Source of the DNA: Leptolyngbya sp.
Lineage (GTDB): Bacteria > Cyanobacteriota > Cyanobacteriia > Leptolyngbyales > Leptolyngbyaceae
DNA: 64,000 nucleotides
Reading direction: 5' to 3'
NCBI GenBank assembly: GCA_003249025.1
Contig: QBMH01000004.1
Location: 1 to 64,000, forward strand
Shown here: positions 52,085-62,196 of the stretch, one piece after another
Position numbering within the stretch: position 1 is the stretch's first letter
How the letters are laid out: each line of letters opens with the position of its first letter
Program-made: the position numbers and the translations under genes
The notes under the pieces: model-generated
The model's database searches: none
Seen by the model: the letters and a program-made list of their open reading frames with translations, nothing else
What the model was told of the DNA's origin: nothing

Positions 52085-53608
52085 CTACCTAGATGAAACC
52101 AAGTAGCGTTGGGCTGCGGCTGCTAAGGTGTCAGTCCAATGGAGAACTAGATCCTCACTAGCCGCTTCTACCATCACGCGAATTAAGGGTTCTGTTCCAG
52201 AGGCGCGCACCAGCACACGCCCTTGATTGCCCATTGCCAATTCGGCGGCGGCGATCGCCTGCATCAACGGTTCGCACGCTTGCCAATTCACCCGCCGCGC
52301 CCGATCTTCAACTCGCACATTTTTTAGCTTCTGGGGAAACGTTTGAAAGCTTTGATCTACTAAATCAGAAAACGATGCGCCCGATCGCTTGATTAACTGT
52401 GCCAAATGGAGTGCCGTTAACATCCCATCACCGCTGACCCCATAATGACGACACAGGACATGTCCAGACTGTTCGCCGCCCAGCATGGCACCGTGTCTGA
52501 GCATTTCTGCATGAACATATTGATCCCCTACGTTTGCCCTCACGAGCTTGCCGCCCTGTTTTTCCCAGGCGCGCTCAAAGCCCAGATTCGACATGACCGT
52601 GGCAACAATGGTGTGTCCAGGCAGTTGATTGCTCTGGTTTAGCGCCATACCCCATAAGTATAAGATGTAGTCTCCATCCACTGGACGACCCAGATTATCG
52701 ACTGCCAATACGCGATCGGCATCGCCATCAAAAGCAACGCCTAAGTCTGCCTGATGCGCTTTGACGGCTGCTTGAAGCGTGCCCAAATGGGTGGAACCAC
52801 AGTCAACATTAATCCGATCTCCATCGGGTTGGTCATGCAAACAAATCACTTCTGCACCCAAGGCTTGAAAGGCGATCGGGGCGAGTTCCACGGCAGCACC
52901 CCAGGCTAAATCCAGCACAATTCGCATTCCGCTTAAGGGCAACTCATTAGAGGCAGAGTGCAGAGTTGCTTGAATAGCAGTGCAGTAGTCTTTTGCTAGT
53001 TCTGGACGGTGGTAATGAGTTCCCCAACCGCTGATGGCGGGTTGAATAAATTCTTGTACATTACCTCTTAAGGCAGCTTCGATTTGGTTTTGTAGCGCGA
53101 TCGCCAGCTTGCTGCCATTGGCTCCAAACAGCTTGATGCCGTTATCTGGTGGAGGATTGTGGCTAGCAGAAATCATCACCCCGCCGATCGCCTCAGTAGT
53201 ATCAATCACCTGAGCGACGGCTGGCGTGGGGCACAATCCCAAATCCCACACTTCCAATCCGGCAGCCGTCAATCCCGCAGACAGCGCCATTGCTAACATG
53301 CTGCTAGAATTGCGAGAATCTTGTCCAATCACTACAGGACCGATAGTCGCGGCATTTGCCAATAAGATCCGTCCTGCCCAAAAACCAACCTGTAATGCCA
53401 ATGGCGCACTCAGCAGTTCTCCTGCCCGGCCCCGAATGCCATCGGTGCCAAACAATCGGCTTTCAGGCAAAGACAGCATTCCAGCCGAAAAGCTTGCACT
53501 TGCATCCGCTACTACGTTGTCTGTATCTTCAGACAATTTATGGGTCAGGGACTCCATAGGTAGGGCGATACTGCCCACTTTCTGCAATCTGACAGGGGTC
53601 GAAACCAT
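52085..53608 (-). CDS. glmM: phosphoglucosamine mutase
   Basis: Converts glucosamine-6-phosphate to glucosamine-1-phosphate for peptidoglycan and lipopolysaccharide precursors. [15 protein letters not shown] marks the domain start near residue 52. The active-site phosphoserine is Ser101 in [11 protein letters not shown] (the usual Gly after it is Ser). The metal loop is DGDADR, the sugar loop GGEQSGH and the phosphate loop [12 protein letters not shown]. The first 50 residues ([20 protein letters not shown]) precede the conserved fold. Possible internal starts are Met18 and Met44. Confidence 0.95.
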   Translation of the reverse strand: MVSTPVRLQKVGSIALPMESLTHKLSEDTDNVVADASASFSAGMLSLPESRLFGTDGIRGRAGELLSAPLALQVGFWAGRILLANAATIGPVVIGQDSRNSSSMLAMALSAGLTAAGLEVWDLGLCPTPAVAQVIDTTEAIGGVMISASHNPPPDNGIKLFGANGSKLAIALQNQIEAALRGNVQEFIQPAISGWGTHYHRPELAKDYCTAIQATLHSASNELPLSGMRIVLDLAWGAAVELAPIAFQALGAEVICLHDQPDGDRINVDCGSTHLGTLQAAVKAHQADLGVAFDGDADRVLAVDNLGRPVDGDYILYLWGMALNQSNQLPGHTIVATVMSNLGFERAWEKQGGKLVRANVGDQYVHAEMLRHGAMLGGEQSGHVLCRHYGVSGDGMLTALHLAQLIKRSGASFSDLVDQSFQTFPQKLKNVRVEDRARRVNWQACEPLMQAIAAAELAMGNQGRVLVRASGTEPLIRVMVEAASEDLVLHWTDTLAAAAQRYLVSSR

Positions 53609-53773
53609 AGATTAACTCCGCACACTACACACAGAGGAAGATAACACTTTCTTTAGAAAAAGCCGCCTAAAAGATGATAAAGATCTAAAAAAAACGGTGA
53701 ATCCGATGGCGAGATCACAGCCAGGGATCACCAGTCACCCTTCTATCTTCTGTGTCAGATAAGTCTATCCGGA

Positions 53774-54067
53774 TTAAACTCCGACCTGAGTCAGCAACGG
53801 CTCCATCTTCTCCCAGGTTAGCCCTTGCTGAATATACTGAGGTGCGTCGGGATTGTAGGGGCTGCGGAGGCGATCGATCGCGATAATATCAGCACCGTCT
53901 GGTAGCACAGGCACATCGGGATCGGATGCAGTAGACCGAGTTAAAGAACTGGAAAAGCCTTTAAAGACAGCCACTTCATCCAGTTCTTCGCCAATGTTTG
54001 CTCTGACTAGCAGCAGTTCTTGAGGTCGCTTGAGAGTATATTGCTCTAACCGTAAGAGTTTATTCAT
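53774..54067 (-). CDS. small conserved cyanobacterial protein
   Basis: 97 aa, soluble: LEQYTLKRPQELLLVRANIG, then DEVAVFKGFSSSLTRSTASD and DADIIAIDRLRSPYNP-like text near the C-terminus (PDAPQYIQQGLTWEKMEPLL). It reads as a small widely conserved cyanobacterial family, but I cannot name it firmly. It lies 18 bp downstream of the DUF3177 gene. Confidence 0.7.
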   Translation of the reverse strand: MNKLLRLEQYTLKRPQELLLVRANIGEELDEVAVFKGFSSSLTRSTASDPDVPVLPDGADIIAIDRLRSPYNPDAPQYIQQGLTWEKMEPLLTQVGV

Positions 54068-54085
54068 ACTGATTACTCATACGCC

Positions 54086-54688
54086 TTACACGCCCGTTGC
54101 AGAACGCCCCTGTTTGCCAAATCGAACAAACACAAAATAGCCTAAATATAAAACGTAAATGACTAACGCCATGGTGGCTAGCAGCCCAATTGTGTAAGGC
54201 TTCATGCCGCTAATCAAATATTGTTTAAATATCCACGGTGGTTGAAGCCAAATATTACAGAATGGCTGGTCGATCAGTTGCTTAGAAGGCAAAAATGCAC
54301 ATTGAAGCGCAGGAATTGCAGCGATCGCGCCCAGCAAGGTGTAAAGCGTTACTCCCCAGCGCCATGAGCTAAACGCCAGCTTCAATTGACTCTTGGGTTG
54401 TTCATTGATCTCGTAATTCAAATCGACCCAAAACCATAAGGACAGCGGGATCAGAATTCTGGCAATCCAACCCGTCAAAAAACCTAAGGGAATTGCGGCG
54501 ATGAGTAACCCTACCGTAATGACAAGTAGGCTAGCAACACGCCAATAAATAATCAGCAAATGCTGAATCGATTCAGATTTTTGGATAAATGCCCAAATGA
54601 GTAGCGCTAATGGAAACAGAACTGTAAATAAAACAGCCAGCCGATAATCAGTCCAAACGAGAGAAGGTAGCCAAGACGGGCTTTGCAT
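54086..54688 (-). CDS. DUF3177 membrane protein
   Basis: 200 aa from the ATG at 54688; an upstream Met six codons earlier is possible. Five or six hydrophobic helices: LVWTDYRLAVLFTVLFPLAL, SLLVITVGLLIAAIPLGFL, WGVTLYTLLGAIAAIPALQC and GLLATMALVIYVLYLGYFVF, with a conserved CxxxF segment (FCNIWLQPPW). Cyanobacterial family of unknown role, paired with the 97-aa gene after it. Confidence 0.82.
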   Translation of the reverse strand: MQSPSWLPSLVWTDYRLAVLFTVLFPLALLIWAFIQKSESIQHLLIIYWRVASLLVITVGLLIAAIPLGFLTGWIARILIPLSLWFWVDLNYEINEQPKSQLKLAFSSWRWGVTLYTLLGAIAAIPALQCAFLPSKQLIDQPFCNIWLQPPWIFKQYLISGMKPYTIGLLATMALVIYVLYLGYFVFVRFGKQGRSATGV

Positions 54689-54810
54689 AACGAATAGGAA
54701 AAACAAGAAACGATCACAAAAAATAAAGTAGCCTGAATGCTAATTTGCATCCAAACTACTTTATAAACCTGAGAGACTATAGATCAACCCATAGCCAGAA
54801 AAAAGTGTGT

Positions 54811-55032
54811 TTAATCGTCATAAATGCGGCATTCAGCAGCTTCAGGATTATCATCACAATATTTTTCAAGGGAGTTTTTAGGCTTCACTTGTTTCTGATG
54901 AGAAGCCTCTGCTTGCAATTCTTCAACTGCATCCCAAGCAGCAGCACACTCTGGTGAGGTGCCCCCTTTGATATCGCAAACTTCGCGAGCTTCTTGTAGC
55001 TCTTCTTCAATTTTTTGCTTAATGTCGCTCAT
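54811..55032 (-). CDS. cp12: Calvin-cycle regulator CP12
   Basis: 73-aa disordered, redox-switched linker that joins GAPDH and phosphoribulokinase into an inactive complex in the dark. Both Cys pairs are present: Cys19/Cys29 in CDIKGGTSPEC and Cys59/Cys68 in CDDNPEAAEC, as is the central AWDAVEELQAE. The GAPDH-binding end ECRIYDD is standard. Monocistronic by layout. Confidence 0.97.
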   Translation of the reverse strand: MSDIKQKIEEELQEAREVCDIKGGTSPECAAAWDAVEELQAEASHQKQVKPKNSLEKYCDDNPEAAECRIYDD

Positions 55033-55421
55033 GATGGATACTTTCCAGACAACTTTTTAAGGAGATTAAGAGTGTGGTGAGCTACCTCAACCGTCAGCGA
55101 TAAATGTATCCCACTATAAGCAGAATGATGAACAGGTCAATGATTCATGTACCGATTAGGTTACATAAGGTAAACACTTTAGATAAGTGCCAATGCTAGT
55201 GTAACGCGAAGTAACCCTTCCTTGAATAAAGGCTTTACCAGAAGGGACAGTTCAACGGCTTTTTTAAGCCCTATTCTTTGCAGGAATATTCTCTATTGCC
55301 TCGTTTGCACGACTTTTGTTTTGCAAGGAACTATTTTGAGTTTTGAGATTGGTACTTATGCCACGCTATTTTGCATTTGCCGATCTGCGATCGCAGATCG
55401 CATTTAACTAACTGGCTGCTT
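55033..55421. other. cp12 upstream region
   Basis: 389 bp without a supported gene. An open frame at 55222-55407 starts with TTG and has no ribosome-binding site. The left part should hold the cp12 promoter; no boxes could be fixed. Confidence 0.5.
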
Positions 55422-56018
55422 TTAAGGCATTGGGAGGTGATAGTAGCAAGTGAGGATGGAGTCGATCTCTTCTTTGCCAGTCGCGATCGCGTTTACTTTT
55501 TCGCAATGGGCTGGATCAATCAGGTGCCTGAGGGGTTGCTCTACGCTGTTAAAATGCTGCATTGCTTCTGAGGCTTGGCGATCCCATTCAGGATAATAGT
55601 GCAGCATATCATCGGGCATGACTTTGGTGCGGGTAGTGTTTGGCTCAGGAAAGCAATAAAAGGGCTTGTCTAGGTTGAAGTAGCCATAGTCATCTGTAAT
55701 CTCATCGCCGGGGAAGATATCTCTGGCGGCAAGCTCAAATTTATAAGGAGTGGCGATCAGGGTCGAGTTGAAGCTGTGGTTGACGTAGCGGGCAATATCC
55801 CAACACAGGATATATTGCCCATGTTCGTCGCGAAAACAATATTTCAGCAGGCGATCGCGGATCAGCAAGTCCAAAGACATAATGTAAGCTTCGTCAAATT
55901 TCTGATCTAGCTCATCCAGAATCCAGGTAATGGTGCCTTTGGGAATGAATTGAGTTGCAAACACACCATAACCAATGGATTCGTCAATGAATCGAAGTTC
56001 TGTATGTGGATGCATCAT
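55422..56018 (-). CDS. SET domain protein
   Basis: 198 aa resembling bacterial SET lysine methyltransferases: SIGYGVFATQFIPKGTITWI at the start, RYVNHSFNSTLI with the NHS core, and GDEITDDYGYFNLDKPF carrying the catalytic Tyr. The pre-SET and post-SET zinc clusters are absent, as in other small bacterial SET proteins. It starts 5 bp after the PRC-barrel gene and is probably in its operon. Substrate unknown. Confidence 0.87.
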   Translation of the reverse strand: MMHPHTELRFIDESIGYGVFATQFIPKGTITWILDELDQKFDEAYIMSLDLLIRDRLLKYCFRDEHGQYILCWDIARYVNHSFNSTLIATPYKFELAARDIFPGDEITDDYGYFNLDKPFYCFPEPNTTRTKVMPDDMLHYYPEWDRQASEAMQHFNSVEQPLRHLIDPAHCEKVNAIATGKEEIDSILTCYYHLPMP

Positions 56019-56023
56019 TGTCG

Positions 56024-57025
56024 TTAGTAGCCTTCCTCTTCGTATTCAGGAGTTTTTGTTTTTTCGGGAATATTGACACGAGGGGCATTGTAGCTACTCG
56101 CTTGCTTATCTGCCCAAGCATCTTCCTCTAAATCGTCGAAGGGCGCGTCATACTGATCGTCATAATCATCGTCGTAGTCGCCTTCGCTGTAAGGCTGGGC
56201 TTGGGGTTCACGCTCGTAGCGATCGCTAGCGGTTTTTTCACTCCAGTTGTCGCCTTCATCTTCATCTTCATCCTCCTCATCGTCGTAATAAAGCGGTTCT
56301 GCACGACGCTCTTGCTGACGGATTTGGCGAGGTTCTGGCTCTCCCCAATTATCTTCATCCCAAGTTTCTTGAACGACTGGCTCCCGCTGCCGCAGTTGAG
56401 CATTTACAGGGGTTCGTAAGCCTGTTCCAAGTTGATTTTCAGACCGCATGGGGGCGATGTAGCCATCCTCATCGTCTCGCTCCCAGGGTGGGCTACCGAT
56501 GCCTAACCGCTCTAATACACCGACTGATAGCTGGATTAGACGATCTTCCGAGCCTTCAAACACAATCAGGCGATCGGGTCCACTGCTGACAATTTCTTCG
56601 ATCGGCAGTTCATAGGTGCTGACCACTTGATCGGGAATCAAGGGAACGCCGATGGACGCGATGATTAAGGATGTGACTTTGCCGTCGTCCACATCAAATT
56701 TGAAGCCGCGTACTTTTCCCAGAAGTTCGCCTGTTTCGGTGATCACTTCACAGTTAATCAAGCTACTGTAATTTTCTGTATCAATTTCTTCGATTACATC
56801 TTCATCGTCTACCAGAATGACATCGCCAATTTGCCGAATGCTGGTCAGCAGCATGGGTTGGGGAGTGCCATAAAGCAGATTGGGACGAAGACTCAGCGCC
56901 ACGACTTCGCGCTGGTCAATATCGACCCAAAGTTGACTGACTACGCCAAGTTTTTTTCCACTATCACGGGTGACCACTAATGTACCCAGAATGTCAGACC
57001 GTTGGCGAATTGCTTCAGATGCCAT
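56024..57025 (-). CDS. double PRC-barrel protein
   Basis: 333 aa. Two PRC-barrel units lie in residues 1-165 (TLVVTRDSGKKLGVVSQLWV; EVITETGELLGKVRGFKFDV). The C-terminal half is disordered and strongly acidic with many Tyr (YYDDEEDEDEDEGDNW). PRC barrels take part in RNA processing and photosynthetic complex assembly. It is between smc (51 bp upstream) and the SET gene (5 bp downstream). Confidence 0.85.
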   Translation of the reverse strand: MASEAIRQRSDILGTLVVTRDSGKKLGVVSQLWVDIDQREVVALSLRPNLLYGTPQPMLLTSIRQIGDVILVDDEDVIEEIDTENYSSLINCEVITETGELLGKVRGFKFDVDDGKVTSLIIASIGVPLIPDQVVSTYELPIEEIVSSGPDRLIVFEGSEDRLIQLSVGVLERLGIGSPPWERDDEDGYIAPMRSENQLGTGLRTPVNAQLRQREPVVQETWDEDNWGEPEPRQIRQQERRAEPLYYDDEEDEDEDEGDNWSEKTASDRYEREPQAQPYSEGDYDDDYDDQYDAPFDDLEEDAWADKQASSYNAPRVNIPEKTKTPEYEEEGY

Positions 57026-57076
57026 TTATTTTTTCCCGAATCCTAACCCGCGAATCATGTTAGATGTTACATCAAA

Positions 57077-60000
57077 TCACAAAGAGGCTCTTTGTGGAAC
57101 TAGGTCAATTCCTAAAACTTGGGTGAACGCACCACGAGCTTGGGTCACACCAATCTGGCGCTGGGCAGATTCAATCATGGGACGACGAAGGCTCACGACA
57201 ATAAACTGCGCCTGCTGCGATTGCTGTTTGATCATTCTAGCTAATCGCTCTACATTTGCCCCATCAAGAAACATATCGACCTCATCGAAGGCGTAAAACG
57301 GCGAGGGGCGGTAGCGTTGGAGGGCGAAGATAAAGCTGAGGGCGGTGAGGGATTTTTCGCCGCCGGACATGGATGCAAGCCGCTGAATAGGCTTGCCTTT
57401 GGGATGGGCAACCAAGTTTAAGCCGCCGTTAAACGGATCGGTGGAGTCATCCAGTTGCAGGTGCCCGTCGCCATCGGAGAGGATGGCAAAAATGGATTGA
57501 AAGTTTTCGTTGACGGCATCAAAAGCTTCTTTGAAGGCGCGTTGTCGAAGGGTGGTGAAGTTTTCGATGCGGAGCAGGAGTTCGGTACGCTCTTCCTCTA
57601 AGGTGCGGAGTTTTTCGCTGAGTTCATCTAGTCTGGCTTGGGTGCGATCGTATTCTTCCAGTGCCAACATGTTGACTGGTTCCATTGCTTGAAGGCGCTT
57701 TTGCAGCGATCGCAGTTCTTGCTGAAGTTGTTCTAAACCAATGTCGTCGGGTACGTCGGGCAGGGGATCGGGCAGATTGGCGTGTTGAGTCTGCACTTGC
57801 TCTTGCAGGGCGATCAGTTGTTCCCGGCGGGTTTGCTGAGTTTCCTGAACTTTCTGCCGATCCCATTCTCGTTGTTGGTGCTGCAATTGCCGATCGCGCA
57901 GGTGGCGTTCGGCGCTGTCTCGTTGCCCTTTTTCGGCTCCCAATCGCTTTTCCAAAGAAACCTGGGTCGATCGCGCTTCGGTAATCTGGTCGTTAATGGT
58001 GGCTTGCTGGGTGCTGAGCGTGGCTTGCTGCTGGAGTTGGACAGTTTGCTGGGTGCGGTAATCCTGGAGGCGTGCCTGAGATTGAGCGATTTTCTCTGCC
58101 AAGCGTTGGCATTGGTTATCTAAATCGCGCAGGCGTTGTTCGACGGTTCGTAGTGCCAGTTCTTTTTGGCTGAGGTCGGCTTCTTGCGATCTCAGGGTTG
58201 CTTGAATTTGTTGCCATTCGCTGTGGGTGTGGGATTGTTCTAACTCGGTTAGGGTTTGTCGCAATTGGTGCAACTGGGTTGATTGCGCTGGGATCGCTGC
58301 TTCTAAGGCATGTAAGCGGGTTTGGGCGGTGGTGAATTCTTGGGTTTGCTGGGTCTGCTGGGAGTTGAGGTGAGCAACGTTGGCTTCTAGGGTTTGCAGG
58401 TCTTTGGTCAACTGGTTTTTTTGAATCTCAGTTTCGCGGTGCTGCTGGCGGTGTTCCGTGAGGGCTTGCGTCCGCTCTCGCACTAGATCGGTGGCGCGAT
58501 GGATGCTGTTGTCGCAGTGGATCAGGATGCGATCGATTTCCTGGAGGCGATCGCGCAGCGCTTTGACTTCATCGGAGTCCCCTGCATCCATGGTGCCAAA
58601 ATGGAGGGCTTGGCGGGTGTTGTTGCTACCGCCCGTCATTGCCCCGGAGGATTCCAGCAGGTCGCCGGTGATTGTGACAATCCGGTAGTCGCCCAAGTGA
58701 CGACGGGCATCGCTGAGGGTTTCAAATACAACGGTGGAGCCGAAGACGTAGGCAAAAACATCTCGATAGCGATCGTCAAATTCGATCAGGTCGAGGGCGT
58801 AACCAATGCAGCCAGCCAGCGATCGCAGGGTGCCCCGGTTGGGCGATCGCCCTGGTTGAATTTTGTTTAGCGGCAGGAAGGTGGCGCGTCCGGCTTTGCG
58901 CTGTTTCAGCAGTTCAATGGCGGCGGCGGCAACGCCATCATCGTCCACCACGAGATTTCCTAATCGGGCACCCGCAGCGGTTTCCAGCGCCAGTCGATAG
59001 CGTGGCTCCACTCGTCCCAGTTGGGCAACCAAGCCGCAAATACCGGGCAGGTTCATTTGCAGAATGAGTTGCGTGGCATGGGTGCCTTGGGCTTCTTGGA
59101 GAGCCTGAGTTTGAGCTTCTAGCTTGTCGAGACGGCGCTGTTTTTCCCGCTGTTCATTTAGCAGGCGATCGCGGGTTTCTTGCTGAATTTGTCGTTCTTG
59201 CTCGGCATTTGCCAATCCTTGCGCCAAAGATTGAATCTGTTCTTGGGATGCAGCAAGTTGAGTTTCCACTATGGCTTGCTGGGTCTTTTGCTCCTTAAGC
59301 TGCTGTTCTAAAGTTTGTTGGCTTTGGGTTTGCTCTTGGATTTGGCGCTCTAATCGGTGGATGCGCTCTTGCAGTTGGGCTTGCTCCGTGCGCTGAGGAT
59401 CTAGAATTGCCAAAATTGCATCAATTTGGTGACGCAGATCGGTTTGCTCTTGCACCCAGGCTTCGGCACTGGCGGCACTGGCACTGGCGGCTTCGCGGCT
59501 GTGGTTTAGCTGTTGGTGGGCGCGATCGCGATCGACCTTCAACGTGACAAAATCCCGTGTCTCTAATTTACTTTTCTCTTGGGTCAGAGCATCCAACTGC
59601 TGTTGCTGCTCTTGTCGTTCTTGCTGAATCCGGCTCAGATTCACTGTCAATTCACGGCTGGCAGTTTGCAAATCTTGCTCTTGCCGCTGCAATTGGCGCA
59701 GTTCAGCTTCGCGGGTTGCCAGAGTTGCCTGCAATGCCAATAGCTCTTCTTCACCCAAGGCTTTAACACGGGCGTTCAGTTGATCGAGCGCAGTGGTGGC
59801 TTGCTGAATTTCGCTGGCAAGAGCCGCAAGCTGTTCAGTCAGATCCGCGATCGCCCGTTCGTCACTGCCAAGCTGCTGTTGAAGCTGCTGTACGGCACGG
59901 GTCGATTGGCGATATTGAATCACCGTCTCCCATTGCTCCTTGCGCTGTAGCTCTTGCCTGAGCTTTTGATATTTTTCGGCTTTGATCCGGTCTTGGGCAA

Positions 60001-60754
60001 GGCGATCGCGCTGGTCGATCAGTTCTCGCTCAACGATGTGATATTTGTCTTCCCGATCTTTGACTGCATTCAGTTTTTCTCGCGCCTGCACTATCTTGCG
60101 ATCGAATGCCGCTACGCCTGCTAGTTCATCAATAATTTCCCGGCGCTCCCGCGAGTTCATCGAAATAATGCGGGTTACATCTCCTTGCAGCACAACGTTG
60201 TAGCCTTCAGGATAAACCCGCAGCCGATTTAGAGAGTCGTGCAGTTCTGTGAGGGTGCAGGGTTCGCCATTGATGTAATAGTTCGAGGTGTAGGTGCCCT
60301 GCTGAGTCACCCTTAGCTTGCGGGTAACGCTCCATTCTCGCGCTGCGTGATGCCCGTTCCCGTTGCCATTTGCGCCGTTCTCAGCCTGTCCGTTAAGCTC
60401 CGCACCACTCAATAAATCGGACTCAGTCACCATTGAACCGTCCACATTGACCGATTGTTCAATTTGATCATCCATCGACAGCGGCTCGTCCGTCAGGTCA
60501 AAGGTGACGGTGACGCTGGCTTCTACGGTGGAACGGTTGCGCGTCGTTTGGGTCTGGTTTACCAAATCAGGAAGTCGCTCTGCACGCATTCCTTTAGAGC
60601 CTGCTAATCCTAAACAAAACAGCAAGCCATCGATCAAATTAGACTTGCCTGATCCGTTTGGACCTGACACCACGGTAAACCCTGGCAGCAAGGGGATTGT
60701 CACCTTGCCGCCAAAGGATTTGAAGTTAGAAAGTTCCAGGCGTTTAATATACAC
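57077..60754 (-). CDS. smc: chromosome segregation ATPase SMC
   Basis: 1225-aa condensin subunit. The N-terminal head has Walker A GPNGSGKSNLIDG near residue 35. Long coiled coils flank a hinge around residues 540-690 (YRLALETAAGARLGNLVVDD; RATFLPLNKIQPG). The C-terminal head has SMSGGEKSLTALSFIFALQR and the Walker B box FYAFDEVDMFLD. Residues 115-135 are a Gly/Asn-rich insertion (NGANGNGNGHH) in the head. Length and order are typical. ScpA and ScpB genes are not in view. Confidence 0.97.
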   Translation of the reverse strand: MYIKRLELSNFKSFGGKVTIPLLPGFTVVSGPNGSGKSNLIDGLLFCLGLAGSKGMRAERLPDLVNQTQTTRNRSTVEASVTVTFDLTDEPLSMDDQIEQSVNVDGSMVTESDLLSGAELNGQAENGANGNGNGHHAAREWSVTRKLRVTQQGTYTSNYYINGEPCTLTELHDSLNRLRVYPEGYNVVLQGDVTRIISMNSRERREIIDELAGVAAFDRKIVQAREKLNAVKDREDKYHIVERELIDQRDRLAQDRIKAEKYQKLRQELQRKEQWETVIQYRQSTRAVQQLQQQLGSDERAIADLTEQLAALASEIQQATTALDQLNARVKALGEEELLALQATLATREAELRQLQRQEQDLQTASRELTVNLSRIQQERQEQQQQLDALTQEKSKLETRDFVTLKVDRDRAHQQLNHSREAASASAASAEAWVQEQTDLRHQIDAILAILDPQRTEQAQLQERIHRLERQIQEQTQSQQTLEQQLKEQKTQQAIVETQLAASQEQIQSLAQGLANAEQERQIQQETRDRLLNEQREKQRRLDKLEAQTQALQEAQGTHATQLILQMNLPGICGLVAQLGRVEPRYRLALETAAGARLGNLVVDDDGVAAAAIELLKQRKAGRATFLPLNKIQPGRSPNRGTLRSLAGCIGYALDLIEFDDRYRDVFAYVFGSTVVFETLSDARRHLGDYRIVTITGDLLESSGAMTGGSNNTRQALHFGTMDAGDSDEVKALRDRLQEIDRILIHCDNSIHRATDLVRERTQALTEHRQQHRETEIQKNQLTKDLQTLEANVAHLNSQQTQQTQEFTTAQTRLHALEAAIPAQSTQLHQLRQTLTELEQSHTHSEWQQIQATLRSQEADLSQKELALRTVEQRLRDLDNQCQRLAEKIAQSQARLQDYRTQQTVQLQQQATLSTQQATINDQITEARSTQVSLEKRLGAEKGQRDSAERHLRDRQLQHQQREWDRQKVQETQQTRREQLIALQEQVQTQHANLPDPLPDVPDDIGLEQLQQELRSLQKRLQAMEPVNMLALEEYDRTQARLDELSEKLRTLEEERTELLLRIENFTTLRQRAFKEAFDAVNENFQSIFAILSDGDGHLQLDDSTDPFNGGLNLVAHPKGKPIQRLASMSGGEKSLTALSFIFALQRYRPSPFYAFDEVDMFLDGANVERLARMIKQQSQQAQFIVVSLRRPMIESAQRQIGVTQARGAFTQVLGIDLVPQRASL

Positions 60755-60886
60755 AGCCTGTCAGGTTTAGGGTTTAGAAAAGGGCGATAAGTCGTGTTAA
60801 GTGTAATTGCTAACTGTGAAACTAAACAAAAATCTCGAAATCCCCCTTTCTTATAGCACAAACCAGAACAAGCGTCCTATAAAAAA

Positions 60887-61993
60887 CTACATTGCGCCGG
60901 ATTTTTTGTTGAAAATGACCAGAATGGTTTTGACAATTAGCTCTAGGTCATATTTCAAGCTCCAGTTTTCCTGATATTTCAGGTCAAGCTGCACGATATC
61001 TTCAAAGTTTTTCACGGACGATCGCCCATTAACTTGCCATTCTCCCGTCATACCGGGTTTAATATCCAACCGCTGCCACTGGGGAATCTCATATTTGTCT
61101 ACTTCATCGGGTGTAGGCGGACGGGTGCCCACCAAGCTCATTTCACCCTTCAGCACGTTCCAAAATTGGGGCAGCTCATCCAAGCTGGTTTTTCGTAAAA
61201 TCCGACCGACGCGGGTAACACGGGGGTCGTTCTTTGCCTTAAAGATCGCGCCTTCGGCATCATTTTGAACGAGGTGCTTTTTGGCTTCGGCATCGGTCAC
61301 CATTGACCGAAACTTCCACATTTTGAAGCGCTTGCCCATTTGAGAGCAGCGGACTTGCCCAAAAAAGAGGGGACCGGGGCTATCGAGCTTGATGGCGATC
61401 GCGATCGGAATAATCACGACACCCGTAATTGCTAATCCCACAATGGAACCCACAATATCAATCATCCGCTTGGGCACCGACTTGACAGAAGGATGGGTAA
61501 TAAACGGCTGCTCATCCGCTTTAACCATATTTCTCAGGCGCTGCGGCATTAACCTGCCAGGAGCGCCCTCAGCAACCCTTTGTGCCGGGTTTTCAGATAG
61601 AGTTGTGGACTGAGAATGAGAATTTTGAGAATCTCCGGCGGAGGCAGCGAACCCCGATGGCACTCCTTGCTCAATCACAAAAAATGTATCTAAATCAGCC
61701 AAAGCAAGAGCAGACATCACTTGGGGCGGAACGTTTTGTAGCACGAGATTAAACCCTGTTTTTTGCGCCATTTTGCGACTGGCAACTAGGGCACCAATGC
61801 CGCTGCTATCCATAAACTTCGTTTCGCTGAAATCAAGCGCAATGCGCGTTAAGTCGGGGTTATTTTGGCAAACGTCTTGAAAACTCTGCTTAAATTCCAC
61901 TGCTTTTTTGACCGTAAAAACGGGTGGAATACGGATAGAGCAGGCGTGATCCAATATCGTTACTTGACTAGGGTTTCCGTTAGATTCAACCAC
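60887..61993 (-). CDS. STAS domain-sugar transferase fusion
   Basis: 368 aa, GTG start. Residues 1-110 are a STAS/anti-sigma-antagonist domain: LDFSETKFMDSSGIGALVAS with a Ser that could be phosphorylated. A linker of about 50 residues follows. Residues 165-368 are a bacterial phosphoglycosyl transferase (WcaJ/PglC class) with a membrane hairpin (IDIVGSIVGLAITGVVIIPI), KLDSPGPLFFGQVR, the catalytic pair in TSLDELPQFWNVL and MSLVGTRPP. It should transfer a sugar phosphate to undecaprenyl phosphate to start exopolysaccharide synthesis, under control of the STAS switch. No kinase or sigma-factor gene is adjacent. Confidence 0.92.
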   Translation of the reverse strand: MVESNGNPSQVTILDHACSIRIPPVFTVKKAVEFKQSFQDVCQNNPDLTRIALDFSETKFMDSSGIGALVASRKMAQKTGFNLVLQNVPPQVMSALALADLDTFFVIEQGVPSGFAASAGDSQNSHSQSTTLSENPAQRVAEGAPGRLMPQRLRNMVKADEQPFITHPSVKSVPKRMIDIVGSIVGLAITGVVIIPIAIAIKLDSPGPLFFGQVRCSQMGKRFKMWKFRSMVTDAEAKKHLVQNDAEGAIFKAKNDPRVTRVGRILRKTSLDELPQFWNVLKGEMSLVGTRPPTPDEVDKYEIPQWQRLDIKPGMTGEWQVNGRSSVKNFEDIVQLDLKYQENWSLKYDLELIVKTILVIFNKKSGAM

Positions 61994-62196
61994 AGCGCTA
62001 GCTCAACTTATGTAAGTGGACTATAAAGCAATTGGTAGATAAGGCAGCATATCGAACTGAAATATACTGTAATGTTGCACCCTGCATCTTAATCACGAGA
62101 TTACTCAACGGGTTATGAAAATTGAAATAGTTTGTAAACTCTTGATCTCGCTTCACCAGCATTCACCTATTCAATGATCCTCACAGTAAAATCTAA

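Noticed and set aside
55222-55407. 61-codon frame in the cp12 upstream region
   Set aside because: TTG start, no ribosome-binding site, no recognisable sequence.
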